64,000 nucleotides of DNA from Xanthomonas phaseoli pv. phaseoli (GCA_022749655.1 CP094243.1:4340001-4404000), one strand, 5' to 3'. Positions 1 through 9,973 are shown, counted from the stretch's first letter. A program made the numbers and translations. The notes: a model not told the origin generated them from the sequence alone.

Positions 1-938
1 CCAGCACCTACGCGCTCTACCTGCAGGACGAGTGGAAGATCGGCGAGGACTGGACCGTCAATTACGGGCTGCGCGGCGACAAGTACAAGGCCTTCGGCGC
101 GACCGAAGGTCAGCTCAGCCCGCGCCTGGGCGTCATCTGGCGCGCCAGCGGCAGCACCACCCTGCACGCCGGATACGCGCGTTACTTCACCCCACCGGCC
201 AGCGAGCTGATCTCCACCAGCGACATCGCGCTCTACGACGGCACCACCAACCAGCAGTCGGCCGGTGACGGCCCGACCACGCCACTGAGCGAGCGTAGCG
301 ACTACTACGACCTGGGCATCTCGCAAGTGGTCACCGACCATCTGACGCTCGGCCTGGACACCTATTACCGCAAGGCCGACCGGCTCCAGGACGAAGGCCA
401 GTTCGGTGCCGCCTATATCTATTCCACCTTCAATTACCGCTATGGCCGCATCCGCGGCGCCGAATTCAGTGCCGACTACACCAACGGGCCGGTGACGGCG
501 TATTTCAACCTTGCCTACAGCAAAGCCATGGGCAAGCGGGTCATGACCAGCCTGTACAATTTCGATCCGGATGCGCTGGCCTATACCTACGACAACTGGA
601 TCCACCTGGATCACGACCAGAAGCTGACCTCGTCCGGCGGCATCAACTACGCCTTCAGCGAAGGCAGCAAGGTCGGCCTCAACTATCTGTTCGGCAGCGG
701 CTTGCGCACCGATACCGACACCGTGCCCAACGGCGCTTCGCTTCCGTCGTACTTCCAGTTGAACGCCAGCGTCGGCCACGACTTCGACGTCAATACGCAT
801 CCGCTGCACGTGCAATTGGCCGCGGTCAATGTCCTCAACCGCAGCTACCAGTTGCGCGACGGCGGCGGTATCGGCGTCTTCGCGCCGCAGTGGGCGCCGC
901 GCCGCGGCGTCTATGTGAGCCTGCAACAGGATTTCTGA
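1..938 (+). CDS. TonB-dependent outer-membrane receptor, C-terminal part
   Basis: The reading frame is open from the left edge (first full codon at base 3) to a stop at 936-938, so the plug domain and N-terminus lie outside the window. The visible ~311 residues are the C-terminal half of a 22-strand beta-barrel. They show alternating aromatic and polar strands (for example YALYLQDEW and SPRLGVIWR), the 'LSERSDYYDLG' stretch typical of receptor barrels, a late 'AVNVLNRSYQLRDG' segment, and a terminal Phe, the usual assembly signal of outer-membrane proteins. Such receptors import siderophores, vitamins or plant-derived sugars using TonB-ExbBD energy. The substrate cannot be told from this half. 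The family is secure; the specificity is unknown. Confidence 0.9.
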   Translation, partial: STYALYLQDEWKIGEDWTVNYGLRGDKYKAFGATEGQLSPRLGVIWRASGSTTLHAGYARYFTPPASELISTSDIALYDGTTNQQSAGDGPTTPLSERSDYYDLGISQVVTDHLTLGLDTYYRKADRLQDEGQFGAAYIYSTFNYRYGRIRGAEFSADYTNGPVTAYFNLAYSKAMGKRVMTSLYNFDPDALAYTYDNWIHLDHDQKLTSSGGINYAFSEGSKVGLNYLFGSGLRTDTDTVPNGASLPSYFQLNASVGHDFDVNTHPLHVQLAAVNVLNRSYQLRDGGGIGVFAPQWAPRRGVYVSLQQDF

Positions 939-1446
939 TGCGGTGCAAGGCAACGGATGGAACGGGGCAAAACCGGCCCATTCGTTGCCGAAGTCCGATG
1001 ACCGAGCCTAGCGAGCAGCTGGCCACGCTGCGTACCGCCCGCATGCGGGATACGCATCGTTTGGCAGACGCATGCATCGGCTTATTGATTCGAGCGGTGC
1101 CGCGATCCAACGGCGATCCACCAACGCTGGTCACCGGAAGGACCCAGGAGTCAGTCAAGCCTTCGATGTCCTCATTGGCGCTCGCGGTCGACACGCCGCA
1201 GACGCGTGCAAGCGGCAGCGGCGGCGTCCAGCATCAAGGCCTGGAAGCAGACACGCCGGCCCAGCGCAGCGCAGGCCGGCCACCTTGCGACGAACCAAGG
1301 TGCCTGACCTGCAGCGGATCAGGCGCCCCTTCTACCCGCCGATCACGCATCAGCGTCGCCTAGGTGACGCACAGCACCCGTTGACCATCACGATGACCCT
1401 GCACGCCTACCAGGCTGCCGCAGGGCATTACAACGCACCGGAGCTG
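939..1446. other. Intergenic region, no gene seen
   Basis: About 500 bases separate the receptor stop from the dsbB stop. The two genes converge here. The open frames present have compositions typical of random high-GC DNA and no recognisable domain. I see no T-tailed terminator hairpin. Confidence 0.5.
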
Positions 1447-1965
1447 TTAGTGATGGACCGAGCTACGCCGCGCCTTGAAGCCCGCGTACAGCGCCCACAA
1501 CGCCAACCCCACGAACCACACCATGCTCCACATCGGCATGCTCAACCCGAGGAAGCGCCAATCGATATTGCCGCAGTCGCCGGTGCCGGTCAGCACGGTG
1601 CGGAACACCTCGAAGGGCCCCATCGTCTCGCTCAGAAAGCTCAACGGCGGCCCGCACGAAGACATCATGTCCTTGGGCCGGATCTGCACCCACACATGCC
1701 GCGCAGCGATGCCCATGCCTACGCCTGCGGCGATGAAACTCAAGACCCCATAGACCTTGCGCCCGGCGGCGGCACGCGGCCCATGCAGTGCGCCGAGCAG
1801 GAAAAACACTGCCAGCGCCGCGAAGGCGATCCGTTGGAAGATGCACAGCGGGCACGGCTCCAGACCCAGATGCAACTGCACATAGATCGCGTAAGCCAGC
1901 AATCCTGCGCATGCAAGAAAGCCCAGCAGAAACTGCGCCCGGAAACTCCAACGAAATGGATTCAT
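1447..1965 (-). CDS. dsbB: Disulfide bond formation protein B (DsbB)
   Basis: Predicted 172-residue inner-membrane protein with four hydrophobic segments. It reoxidises periplasmic DsbA and passes electrons to ubiquinone. The first periplasmic loop carries the CPLC redox pair (C38, C41), and the second loop has C104 and C131, the second essential pair. Length and cysteine layout match the family. I chose the ATG at 1965 (MNPFRWSF) because the family normally starts a few residues before the first membrane segment. A longer frame extends upstream but has random-looking sequence. An in-frame ATG 15 codons upstream (MADNRQ) is a weaker alternative. The gene stands alone and is separated from rplQ by a terminator. 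Confidence 0.93.
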   Translation of the reverse strand: MNPFRWSFRAQFLLGFLACAGLLAYAIYVQLHLGLEPCPLCIFQRIAFAALAVFFLLGALHGPRAAAGRKVYGVLSFIAAGVGMGIAARHVWVQIRPKDMMSSCGPPLSFLSETMGPFEVFRTVLTGTGDCGNIDWRFLGLSMPMWSMVWFVGLALWALYAGFKARRSSVHH

Positions 1966-2361
1966 CGTCACTGCTTGCCTTGGGTCAGGTTGTCGATTAT
2001 CAGCCATCGCCACGGCCGTGACCACGCATGCTCGAATGCGCGGCCCATGGGGTGAAGCGCCTGGCGGGATCCGCCGCATGACGGCGACGCGGCCCTTCGG
2101 GCGAGGCGCCGGGCGGATCTGCCGCATGGCCGCGACAAGGCGAGCAAGCGCTGCACGCATTACTCCAGAGGTCAGGATCACCGCATGAAACATCCAATCG
2201 CGGCGACGCCGATGCGGCCTTGGGCACCAACACGCGTCGACCAAGCCGCAGGCGCGTTTCCGTGCACGCCTGCGTAGCCGCATCGCTCCAGCTTGCGCAG
2301 CACGCGCCGGCCGACTGATAGAGCCGACAGCGTTCAGCACCCAACCCATTCGACTGGCAAT
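1966..2361. other. Intergenic region upstream of dsbB
   Basis: Nearly 400 bases between dsbB and the rplQ terminator contain no convincing gene. Two imperfect copies of a GGCGGAT(C/T)xGCCGCATG-type motif lie near 2067 and 2113. They are too diverged and short for me to call them a repeat family. Confidence 0.4.
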
Positions 2362-2390
2362 AAAAAAGCCCGGCGCGTGCCGGGCTTTTT
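2362..2390 (-). terminator. Rho-independent terminator of the S10-spc-alpha superoperon
   Basis: A perfect 7-bp stem (gcccggc/gccgggc, 2368-2374 and 2379-2385) with a 4-base loop is flanked by A6 on one side and T5 on the other, so it can work in both directions. Read on the minus strand it lies 27 bases past the rplQ stop and ends in a T6 tract. It would end the long ribosomal transcript. Confidence 0.9.
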
Positions 2391-2416
2391 CGAGAATTTT
2401 TACAGAGGCGATCCGA

Positions 2417-2800
2417 TTACTCGGCCACTTCTTCGGCAACGACCGGACGGTCGACCAGCTCGACATACGCCATCGGCGCATTGTCACCAGCACGGAAGCC
2501 GGCCTTCAGGATACGCAGGTAGCCGCCGGGACGGGTCGCATAACGCGGGCCCAGTTCGACGAACAGCTTGCCCACCGCTTCCTTGTCGCGCAGGCGAGCG
2601 AACGCCAGACGACGATTGGCAACGCCATCGACCTTGCCGATGGTGATCAGCGGCTCGGCGACGCGACGCAGTTCCTTGGCCTTCGGCAAGGTGGTCTTGA
2701 TCAGCTCGTGCTTGAACAGCGAGGCGGCCATATTGCGGAACATGGCTTCGCGGTGCGCGCTGGTACGGTTGAACTTACGACCGGATTTCTGGTGACGCAT
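2417..2800 (-). CDS. rplQ: 50S ribosomal protein L17
   Basis: 127 residues, the usual length for L17. It begins [17 protein letters not shown], the universal N-terminal signature, and contains the [17 protein letters not shown] core. L17 binds 23S rRNA near the peptide exit-tunnel opening. It is the last gene of the alpha operon, after rpoA. The 179-base gap to rpoA is unusually long for this operon and contains a terminator-like hairpin, so L17 may be made at a different level from RpoA. Confidence 0.97.
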
Positions 2801-2933
2801 GAGTGTGATTTCTAAGGAATGTTGAGACTACTGGGAGACGTTGTCGCCATCCTGGCGTTGTTGAATGGACTGCGGTTGGTCCGAGCCGGCCGTCCTTGAA
2901 CCGGATGTCATCGCAGGCTTTAACCCGTCGATG

Positions 2934-2969
2934 TAGAAAAACGAACATGGGCGCCCGAAGACGCCCATG
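2934..2969 (-). terminator. Attenuator-like hairpin between rpoA and rplQ
   Basis: On the minus strand an 8-bp stem (CATGGGCG/CGCCCATG, 2962-2969 and 2946-2953) with an 8-base loop is followed by TTCGTTTTT. It sits 11 bases past the rpoA stop and before rplQ. The layout suggests partial termination or mRNA processing inside the alpha operon. This is inferred from structure only. Confidence 0.6.
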
Positions 2970-2979
2970 CCTTGATGCA

Positions 2980-3978
2980 TTAACCAAGCATGCCGTGCTG
3001 AGCGACGCCGGCCGGCGGCCAGTTCTCCAGCTTCATGCCCAGCGCAAGGCCGCGCTGTGCCAGCACTTCCTTGATTTCGGTGAGCGACTTCTTGCCCAGG
3101 TTCGGGGTCTTGAGCAGCTCCACTTCGGTCTTCTGGATCAGATCGCCGATGTAATAGATGCTCTCGGCCTTCAGGCAGTTGGCCGAACGCACGGTCAGCT
3201 CGAGGTCGTCGATCGGGCGCAGCAGCACCGGATCCACACCGCTGGCAGCCGGCTTGGCCGCACCGCGATCGCGGTGGGTGAAATCGCCGAATACCGACAG
3301 CTGATCGCTGAGGATGTCGGCGGCGGTGCGCACGGCTTCCTCGGCATCGATCGTGCCGTTGGTTTCGATATCGATGACCAGCTTGTCGAGGTCGGTACGC
3401 TGTTCAACGCGCGCAGCTTCCACGGCGTAGGCAACGCGACGCACCGGCGAGAACGACGCATCCAGCATCAGGCGACCGATGGTGCGGGTCTCTTCATCCG
3501 GGCGACGACGCGCAGCAGCCGGCTGATAGCCGAAACCACGCTCGATCTTCAAGCGCATGTTCAATGCGGTGTCCTTGGTCAGGTGGCAGATCACATGGTC
3601 GCCGTTGATGATCTCAACGTTGTGATCGGTCCTGATGTCTGCCGCAGTGACCGTACCCGGACCCTGCTTGGACAGCGACAGCGTGGCGCTATCGCCACTA
3701 TGCATGCGAATGGCCACGTCTTTCAGGTTCAGCAGGACGTCGAGCACGTCTTCCTGCAGACCTTCGACCGTGGTGTACTCGTGCAGCACGCCGTCGATCT
3801 CGACCTCGGTGATCGCAAAACCGGGGATCGACGACAACAACACACGACGCAGGGCATTGCCCAACGTGTGCCCGTAACCGCGCTCCAAGGGTTCGATCAC
3901 GACCTTGGCACGGTTGTCGGTAAGACGTTCGATCTGCGGACCACGGGGGCGCAGAACCTGGTTGGCGGTAACCGTCAT
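2980..3978 (-). CDS. rpoA: DNA-directed RNA polymerase alpha subunit
   Basis: 332 residues, full length. The N-terminal assembly domain (about 1-235) carries the [18 protein letters not shown] dimerisation motif. The C-terminal domain (about 250-325) has the [14 protein letters not shown] and [16 protein letters not shown] segments that bind UP elements and activators. It lies in the alpha operon downstream of rpsD. An SD sequence (AGGAG) precedes the ATG by about 10 bases, and a strong hairpin lies just upstream of it. No defect is seen. Confidence 0.98.
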   Translation of the reverse strand: MTVTANQVLRPRGPQIERLTDNRAKVVIEPLERGYGHTLGNALRRVLLSSIPGFAITEVEIDGVLHEYTTVEGLQEDVLDVLLNLKDVAIRMHSGDSATLSLSKQGPGTVTAADIRTDHNVEIINGDHVICHLTKDTALNMRLKIERGFGYQPAAARRRPDEETRTIGRLMLDASFSPVRRVAYAVEAARVEQRTDLDKLVIDIETNGTIDAEEAVRTAADILSDQLSVFGDFTHRDRGAAKPAASGVDPVLLRPIDDLELTVRSANCLKAESIYYIGDLIQKTEVELLKTPNLGKKSLTEIKEVLAQRGLALGMKLENWPPAGVAQHGMLG

Positions 3979-3995
3979 GTTGCGGGGTCTCCTGC

Positions 3996-4020
3996 GAACC
4001 TCCGGCAGTACCGGAGGTTC
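3996..4020 (-). promoter_or_regulatory. Perfect 10-bp hairpin just upstream of the rpoA ribosome-binding site
   Basis: gaacctccgg (3996-4005) pairs perfectly with ccggaggttc (4011-4020) around a 5-base loop. It falls between the rpsD stop (4032) and the rpoA SD/ATG. There is no T tract on the minus-strand side, so it is not a simple terminator. It could be an RNA-processing or translational-control element, since S4 controls this operon in other bacteria. The role is inference. Confidence 0.55.
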
Positions 4021-4031
4021 TCCAATGTGAA

Positions 4032-4658
4032 TTACTTCGAATACAACTCGACGATCAGCGCTTCGTTGATATCCGAAGGCAGGTCAGCGCGATCCGGAAC
4101 GGCCTTGAACACGCCGCTGAACTTCTTCGAATCGACTTCAACCCACGACGGCGTCATGTCGTGCTGCTCAGCCACGGTCAGGGCTTCCTGCACGCGGAGC
4201 TGCTTCTGTGCCTTTTCCGACAGCGTGATCGCATCGCCGGCCTTGATCTGGTACGAGGCCAGATTCACCGACTTACCGTTGACCAGCACGCCACGGTGCG
4301 ACACCAGCTGGCGCGCAGCCGGACGGGTGACGGCAAAGCCCATGCGATAGCAGACGTTGTCCAGACGGGTTTCCAGCAACTGCAGCAGGTTCTCGCCGGT
4401 GTTGCCCTTCTTGGTCGAGGCCTTTTTATAGTAGTTGCGGAACTGACGTTCCAGCAGACCGTAGATACGCTTGACCTTCTGCTTTTCGCGCAGCTGGGTG
4501 GCGTAGTCGGAGAGCTTGCCCTTGCGAGCCGCGCCGTGCTGGCCGGGCTTCTGCTCAAGCTTGCACTTGGAGTCCAGCGCACGCGCCGGGCTCTTGAGGG
4601 AAAGGTCGGCGCCTTCGCGACGCGCGAGCTTACAGGTAGGACCGATATAACGAGCCAT
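4032..4658 (-). CDS. rpsD: 30S ribosomal protein S4
   Basis: 208 residues, full length. It begins [19 protein letters not shown], contains the [19 protein letters not shown] segment, and has the S4 RNA-binding domain ([18 protein letters not shown] onward). S4 is a primary 16S rRNA binder that starts 30S assembly, and in E. coli it represses its own operon. It lies 15 bases downstream of rpsK in the alpha operon. No defects are seen. Confidence 0.98.
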   Translation of the reverse strand: MARYIGPTCKLARREGADLSLKSPARALDSKCKLEQKPGQHGAARKGKLSDYATQLREKQKVKRIYGLLERQFRNYYKKASTKKGNTGENLLQLLETRLDNVCYRMGFAVTRPAARQLVSHRGVLVNGKSVNLASYQIKAGDAITLSEKAQKQLRVQEALTVAEQHDMTPSWVEVDSKKFSGVFKAVPDRADLPSDINEALIVELYSK

Positions 4659-4673
4659 TTCTTATCGCTCCCT

Positions 4674-5066
4674 TTAGACGCGACGCTTCTTCGGCGGACG
4701 GCACCCATTGTGCGGGATTGGCGTCACGTCGATGATGTTGGTGATCTTGTAGCCCACGTTGTTCAACGAACGCACGGCCGACTCACGGCCCGGACCCGGA
4801 CCCTTGATACGCACTTCCAGCGACTTCACGCCGTAATCGAGCGCAGCGCGGCCAGCCTTCTCGGCGGCAACCTGGGCAGCGAACGGGGTCGACTTGCGCG
4901 AACCACGGAAACCGGCGCCGCCGGACGTAGCCCACGACAGTGCATTGCCCTGGCGATCGGTGATGGTGACGATGGTGTTGTTGAACGAAGCGTGGACGTG
5001 AGCGACGCCGTCAGTGATGACGCGCTTGATCTTCTTCTTCGTTTTCTTTTCTGCTGGCTTGGCCAT
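4674..5066 (-). CDS. rpsK: 30S ribosomal protein S11
   Basis: 130 residues, full length. It has a lysine-rich N-terminus ([15 protein letters not shown]), [19 protein letters not shown], and the conserved C-terminus [19 protein letters not shown]11 forms part of the 30S platform next to the anticodon-loop region of the mRNA path. It sits 10 bases after rpsM and is co-transcribed in the alpha operon. Confidence 0.98.
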   Translation of the reverse strand: MAKPAEKKTKKKIKRVITDGVAHVHASFNNTIVTITDRQGNALSWATSGGAGFRGSRKSTPFAAQVAAEKAGRAALDYGVKSLEVRIKGPGPGRESAVRSLNNVGYKITNIIDVTPIPHNGCRPPKKRRV

Positions 5067-5076
5067 GATCTATCCC

Positions 5077-5433
5077 TTACTTCCTGATCGCCTTGCGCGG
5101 ACCCTTGCGGGTGCGGGCGTTGGTACGGGTGCGCTGACCACGCAGCGGGAGACCACGGCGATGACGCAGACCGCGATAGCAGCCCAGGTCCATCAGTCGC
5201 TTGATCGCGATACCGATTTCGCGGCGCAGGTCGCCTTCGACGACATACTTGCCGACTTCGGCGCGCAGGCGCTCGATTTCGGGTTCGGACAGATCACGAA
5301 TCTTCGTGGTCGAGGTAACGCCTGCGGATTCGCAGAGCTTCTTCGAACGGGTACGGCCGATGCCGTAGATGCTTTGCAACCCGACCCAGACGTGCTTCTG
5401 GGCTGGCAGGTTGACGCCTGCAATACGCGCCAT
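5077..5433 (-). CDS. rpsM: 30S ribosomal protein S13
   Basis: 118 residues starting [10 protein letters not shown] at 5433. A longer in-frame extension upstream is not part of the family. The helix-turn-helix core ([16 protein letters not shown]) and the basic C-terminal tail ([15 protein letters not shown]), which contacts the P-site tRNA, are intact. It is the first gene of the alpha operon. A promoter-like TATAAT element lies about 80 bases upstream. Confidence 0.97.
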   Translation of the reverse strand: MARIAGVNLPAQKHVWVGLQSIYGIGRTRSKKLCESAGVTSTTKIRDLSEPEIERLRAEVGKYVVEGDLRREIGIAIKRLMDLGCYRGLRHRRGLPLRGQRTRTNARTRKGPRKAIRK

Positions 5434-5511
5434 GACGCGATTCTCCAACTGAGTGATGGCCCGACAGCGCCCAGGCGCCATCCGGCAGGATGGATCAAAA
5501 GTGAACTCGGA

Positions 5512-5540
5512 ATTATAGCAAGGCCTCGGATTGCTTTGAA
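5512..5540 (-). promoter_or_regulatory. Predicted promoter of the alpha operon (rpsM onward)
   Basis: On the minus strand a perfect extended -10 (TGCTATAAT, core 5512-5517) follows a weak -35 (TTCAAA, 5535-5540) with a 17-base spacer. It lies in the 332-base gap between secY and rpsM, a place where some bacteria carry rpmJ. I found no L36 coding sequence in that gap. The promoter would let the alpha operon be transcribed independently of spc. Confidence 0.6.
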
Positions 5541-5765
5541 GCCCGTGGAACCAGAGGTTCCATGGACCCGGCGTGGGGAGTGTGCCCTCGCTCCGGCGCC
5601 GGACGGTGTTGATCCAGAAAACTGCTCCGAATCGCCTGTGCTACTCCCGCACAGGACCACCCCGTCACACCCGCGCGCGAGACGTCGCGCGAGCCGCCCT
5701 TCTGATCGGAAGATCGTGGCCCGGGAACCAGGCCGTCTTCACGCAATGAAGATCTAGTGTACCAC

Positions 5766-7129
5766 TTAACCGCGCGCAAGACCGCCGCGTGACCCACCCT
5801 TCAGGTTGGCTTTCTTCAGCAAGCTCTCATACTGGTGCGACATCAAGTGCGCCTGGATCTGCGCAATGAAGTCCATCACCACCACTACCGCGATCAACAG
5901 CGAAGTGCCACCGAAGTGGAACGAGGTACCGAGCTGCGTGCGCATGATTTCCGGCAACAGGCAAACGATCACCAGGTACAACGAACCGGCTGCGGTAAGA
6001 CGCGTCAGCACACCATCGACATAATCAGCGGTCGCCTTGCCAGGACGGATGCCCGGAATCAATGCGCCCGACTTCTTGAGGTTGTCCGCGGTTTCCTGCG
6101 AGTTGAACACCAGCGCGGTATAGAAGAACGCAAAACCAATAATCAGCGCAGCGAAAACCAGCATGTGCACCGGCTCACCGGGCCCAAGCGCGTTGGCGAT
6201 CTTCTGCAGCCACGACCCCACCCCACCCGAGGCCGCCTGGCCCGACCACATCGACAGCGTCGCCGGGAATGCCAGGATGCTGGACGCGAAGATCGGCGGA
6301 ATCACGCCGGCCATGTTGAGCTTCAGCGGCAGGAACGAGGTCTGATTCATGTACGCATTGCGACCGCCCTGGCGGCGCGCGTAGTTGACCGTGATCCGGC
6401 GCTGCCCACGCTCGACAAACACGACGAACAGCGTGAACGCCAGGATCGTGATGACGATCAACAACAGCGAAATAAAGCTCAGATTGCCTTCGCGGAAGGC
6501 TTCGACAGTCTGGATGGCCGCCGACGGCAGGCCTGCGACAATACCGGCGAAGATGATCAACGACACACCGTTGCCGATGCCACGCTCGGTGACCTGCTCG
6601 CCGACCCACATCAGAAAGATGGTGCCAGCGGTCAACGCGATCACTGCGGTGAGCACGAAGCCCATGCCCGGCGCATAAACCACCGGAGCGCCGCCCGGGG
6701 CGGTCTGGTTCTGCAGTGCCAGCGCGATACTGCCGCCCTGCACCACCGCCAGCAACACCGCACCAATGCGCGAATACTGGGTGATCTTGCGTCGGCCCGA
6801 TTCGCCTTCTTTCTGCATCGCCTTGAGGGCGGGAAAGATATGCGTGGCCAACTGGATCACGATCGATGCCGAGATGTACGGCATCACGTTCAACGCAAAA
6901 TACTGAAACGGTGCAGGGCGCCGCCCGAGAACATGTTGAACATGTCCACGATGCCGCCGCCCTGCGCCTGCATCAACGAAAGCATGGCATCGGGATTCAC
7001 GCCAGGCACCGGCACGTAGCAGCCGATGCGATAGACGATCAATGCCCCGAGGACGAACAGTAGCCGCTGGCGAAGTTCCGTGAACTTGCCGAGCCCGCCA
7101 CCGAGGTTACCAATGCCAGCCTGCGCCAT
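5766..7129 (-). CDS. secY: Protein translocase subunit SecY (frameshifted in this sequence)
   Basis: Channel subunit of the SecYEG translocon, about 454 residues if repaired. The N-terminal frame (from 7129, [23 protein letters not shown]) contains the first membrane segment and the plug region. The rest ([14 protein letters not shown] and nine more membrane segments) continues in another frame. The break is at 6897-6900, where a run of four A on the plus strand should be five. Restoring one base gives the expected [14 protein letters not shown]. SecY is essential, so a sequence error is more likely than a real mutation. It lies 7 bases after rplO at the end of the spc operon. Confidence 0.93.
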
Positions 7130-7136
7130 CTGCCGA

Positions 7137-7580
7137 TTACTCCTCTACGCTGCCGCCGGCAGCTTCGATTGCCGCCTTGGCGCCTGCGGTTGCCGCAACG
7201 CCCTTCAGCACGAACTTCTTGCTCAGCTCGCCCTTCAGCACGATCTTCGCCTTCTTGGCGCGGCTCGGCACCAAATTGGCCGTACGCAGCGCTGCGAAAT
7301 CGACATCACCGGCATCCAGCTTGTCCAGCTGATACGACAGCACTTCTGCAGTATCGCGCGCCATCTTGGAGCGGAAACCGATCTTGGGCAGACGGCGCTG
7401 CATCGGGGTCTGGCCGCCTTCGAAGCCGGCCTTGATCTTGCCGCCACCCTTACGAGCGAACGAACCCTTGTGACCGCGACCAGCGGTCTTGCCGAGGCCC
7501 GAACCGATACCACGACCGACGCGGGTGCGCTCGGTACGGGCGCCGTCGGCCGGCTTGAGGTCATTAAGACGCAGAGTCAT
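7137..7580 (-). CDS. rplO: 50S ribosomal protein L15
   Basis: 147 residues starting [20 protein letters not shown] at 7580. It has the glycine-rich [20 protein letters not shown] region and the [18 protein letters not shown] signature, both intact. L15 is a late-assembling 23S rRNA protein. Genes rpmD, rplO and secY are tightly packed (4- and 7-base gaps), as in the canonical spc operon. Confidence 0.97.
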   Translation of the reverse strand: MTLRLNDLKPADGARTERTRVGRGIGSGLGKTAGRGHKGSFARKGGGKIKAGFEGGQTPMQRRLPKIGFRSKMARDTAEVLSYQLDKLDAGDVDFAALRTANLVPSRAKKAKIVLKGELSKKFVLKGVAATAGAKAAIEAAGGSVEE

Positions 7581-7584
7581 GGGA

Positions 7585-7776
7585 TTACTCCTCAACCTTG
7601 ACGAGGTAGTGAACCGTATTGATCAGGCCACGCACCTGCGGGCTGTCCTTCAGTTCACGCACATCGTTGAGCTTATTCAGGCCCAACGCACGCACCGACA
7701 GGCGGTGACGCGACTGGGTTCCACGCAGGCCACGCACCAGGCGCACCTTCACGGTCTTGTTGGTGTCCTTAGCCAT
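7585..7776 (-). CDS. rpmD: 50S ribosomal protein L30
   Basis: 63 residues starting [16 protein letters not shown] at 7776. It carries the short L30 fold signature (RSRxxxTVRALGLxKLN-like; here [18 protein letters not shown]). Its start overlaps the rpsE stop by 8 bases, pointing to translational coupling. Family length is about 60, so it is complete. Confidence 0.96.
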
Positions 7777-8314
7777 GGTTGAGCTCCTCCACCTTCTTGC
7801 CGCGCTTGGCCGCAACGCGTGCCGGCGACTGCACTTCCGACAGACCCTTCAGAGTCGCGCGGACCAGGTTGATCGGATTACGCGAACCGACGGCCTTAGC
7901 CAGCCAGCACGTTCTTCACGCCAACCGCTTCCAGCACAGCGCGCATGGCGCCGCCCGCGATGACGCCCGTACCTTCCGAAGCCGGCTGCATGTAGACGCG
8001 TGCTGCGCCATGGCCCGACTTGACCGCATGCCACAAGGTGCCGTTGTTCAGATCGACAGTGGCCAGGTTCTTGCGCGCCTGTTCCATCGACTTTTGGATG
8101 GCGACCGGCACTTCGCGCGCCTTGCCATAGCCGAAACCGACCTTGCCCAGACCATCGCCGACCACGGTCAGCGCGGTGAAGGTGAACTGGCGACCACCCT
8201 TGACGGTCTTGCTGACGCGATTGACCGCGACCAGCTTCTCGATCATGCCATCGTCGACTTTCTCTTCGCGGCTACGGTCGCGATCACGACCCGCGGTGCA
8301 CGTTCTTCTGCCAT
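7769..8314 (-). CDS. rpsE: 30S ribosomal protein S5 (two frameshifts in this sequence)
   Basis: S5 helps mRNA entry, helicase activity and decoding fidelity in the 30S subunit. Three frame segments together give about 180 residues. They are MAEERAP at the N-terminus, the central [21 protein letters not shown] double-stranded-RNA-binding domain with [14 protein letters not shown], and the C-terminal [14 protein letters not shown] to KKVEELNHG. Break 1 is at 8290-8292: CCC on the plus strand should be CCCC. Break 2 is at 7898-7905: AGCCAGCC is a tandem copy where one AGCC is expected. Both lesions would abolish an essential protein, so they are best read as sequence or assembly errors. Confidence 0.92.
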
Positions 8315-8471
8315 CTTGATTCCTTGATTGATTGAGTATGTACGGCTCGAAGCCGCTTATGGTTGTGAAGTGACGCGGTGTTCCCGATGCCGCTGCAAAG
8401 AACGGGTCGGTCCGGCATCTTCCTGCCGGCGGTATCGCGAAGGTGGTCGATGACCACCTTCGCAGCAGTAC

Positions 8472-8831
8472 TTAAAACTGCAGGCCGCCTTCGCGGGCCG
8501 CGTCAGCGAGCGCCTTGATGCGGCCGTGGTAACGGTAGCCCGAGCGGTCGAATGCGACCTTCTCGATACCCGCAGCCTTGGCGCGCTCGGCGATCAGCTT
8601 GCCGACCTTGGCAGCCGCGTCGCTGTTCTTGCCGTTCTTCAGGCCATCCTTGACGTCGGCCTGCAGGGTGTTCGCAGCAGCGATCACCTTGGAGCCGTCG
8701 GCAGTGAAGACCTGCGCATACAGGTGCTGGCCGGTGCGCAGCACCGACAGACGGGCAACGCCCAGCTCACGGATGTGCGCACGGGTGGACTTGGCGCGAC
8801 GCAGACGGGCGATGTTCTTGTTGATGCTCAT
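8472..8831 (-). CDS. rplR: 50S ribosomal protein L18
   Basis: 119 residues starting [20 protein letters not shown] at 8831. The C-terminal [28 protein letters not shown] motif is fully conserved. L18 brings 5S rRNA into the central protuberance together with L5 and L25. The 157-base gap to rpsE is longer than normal spacing in this operon. Confidence 0.97.
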
Positions 8832-8918
8832 GATATTTATCCTACGAAAGCTGAAGGGAAAGCGCGCTCCTGTCAAAAGTCCGCACATGAATGTGCGGGC
8901 TCTTGCGAGGACTCGCCA

Positions 8919-9446
8919 TTAAGCCTTCTTGGCTTCCTTGCGAATGATGACTTCACCGGCGTACTTCACACCCTTGCCCTTGTAGGGCTCCGGCGGACGG
9001 AAACCGCGGATCTTGGCGGCGACTTCGCCGACGCGCTGCTTGTCGGCGCCCTGGACCACAATTTCGGTCTGGCTCGGGGTCGACAGCGTGATGCCTTCCG
9101 GCGCCACGAACACCAGCGGGTGAGAGAAGCCGAGCGCCAGGCTCAGGTCCTTGCCCTGCATGGCAGCACGGTAACCGACGCCCACCAGCTCGAGCTTGCG
9201 CTCGAAGCCTTCGGAGACACCCTTGACCATATTGGCCAGGATGGCGCGCACGGTGCCGGTGAGGGCGATCTGCGACGGATCATTAGCCGACAGCGTGGCA
9301 ACGTCGCCATCGATGGCGATTTCGACACCAGCCGGCTTAACCAGACTCAATGTGCCCTTCGGACCCTTGACGGTGATCAGCCCAGGCTGGACCTTGAGTT
9401 CAACACCCTTCGGGAGGGAGACAGGCTTCTTGGCTACACGGGACAT
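8919..9446 (-). CDS. rplF: 50S ribosomal protein L6
   Basis: 175 residues, the normal length. It begins [18 protein letters not shown] and ends with the conserved [19 protein letters not shown] segment. Two repeated alpha/beta domains bind 23S rRNA near the GTPase centre. It lies 15 bases after rpsH and is intact. Confidence 0.97.
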   Translation of the reverse strand: MSRVAKKPVSLPKGVELKVQPGLITVKGPKGTLSLVKPAGVEIAIDGDVATLSANDPSQIALTGTVRAILANMVKGVSEGFERKLELVGVGYRAAMQGKDLSLALGFSHPLVFVAPEGITLSTPSQTEIVVQGADKQRVGEVAAKIRGFRPPEPYKGKGVKYAGEVIIRKEAKKA

Positions 9447-9461
9447 GTTCGATTCCTTCCC

Positions 9462-9860
9462 TTAGGCCACGAAGCACAGAACTTCACCACCAACGCCGGC
9501 TTCGCGAGCCTGCGCATCGGTCATGATGCCCTTCGACGTGGAGATGATGGCGATACCCAGGCCCCCGAGGACCTTGGGCAGCTCGGTCTTGCCGCGGTAC
9601 TGGCGCAGACCCGAGCGCGAAAAACGCTTCAGGGTCTCGATGACCGGACGGCCTTCGAAATACTTCAGCACGATTTCCAGTTCCGCCTTGTTGTTCTCGG
9701 TCTGGGTCACGCGCAGGTCGGTGATGTAACCCTCGTCCTTCAGGACCTGGGCGATCGCAACCTTAATCTTGGACGACGGCAATTTCACCGTCTGCTTACC
9801 AACCGCGGCCGCATTCTTGATGCGAACCAGCAGGTCGGCGATGGGATCAGTCATGCTCAT
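9462..9860 (-). CDS. rpsH: 30S ribosomal protein S8
   Basis: 132 residues. It begins [17 protein letters not shown] and ends with [25 protein letters not shown], both S8 signatures. S8 is a primary binder of the 16S central domain. In E. coli it represses the spc operon by binding the rplE region. The 204-base gap upstream to rpsN is unusual for this operon and contains a terminator-like hairpin and a -10-like box. Confidence 0.97.
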   Translation of the reverse strand: MSMTDPIADLLVRIKNAAAVGKQTVKLPSSKIKVAIAQVLKDEGYITDLRVTQTENNKAELEIVLKYFEGRPVIETLKRFSRSGLRQYRGKTELPKVLGGLGIAIISTSKGIMTDAQAREAGVGGEVLCFVA

Positions 9861-9973
9861 GTGAGTACCTTTGAGTGCACCGATATCCGCTTTCGCGAAA
9901 ATCTTGTGTTTTCCTGGGGACGGGCCAGGACCCTGACGCTATGCCAGGCCCCTACGGGCAAGACAGAAGCGGA

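Noticed and set aside
2061..2140. Two similar GGCGGATC-like blocks upstream of dsbB
   Set aside because: The similarity is short, imperfect and G/C-driven. I do not consider it a supported repeat.
5434..5765. A hidden rpmJ (L36) between secY and rpsM
   Set aside because: I looked for the short basic Cys/His-containing L36 sequence in both strands and found none. The gap holds a promoter-like element instead.
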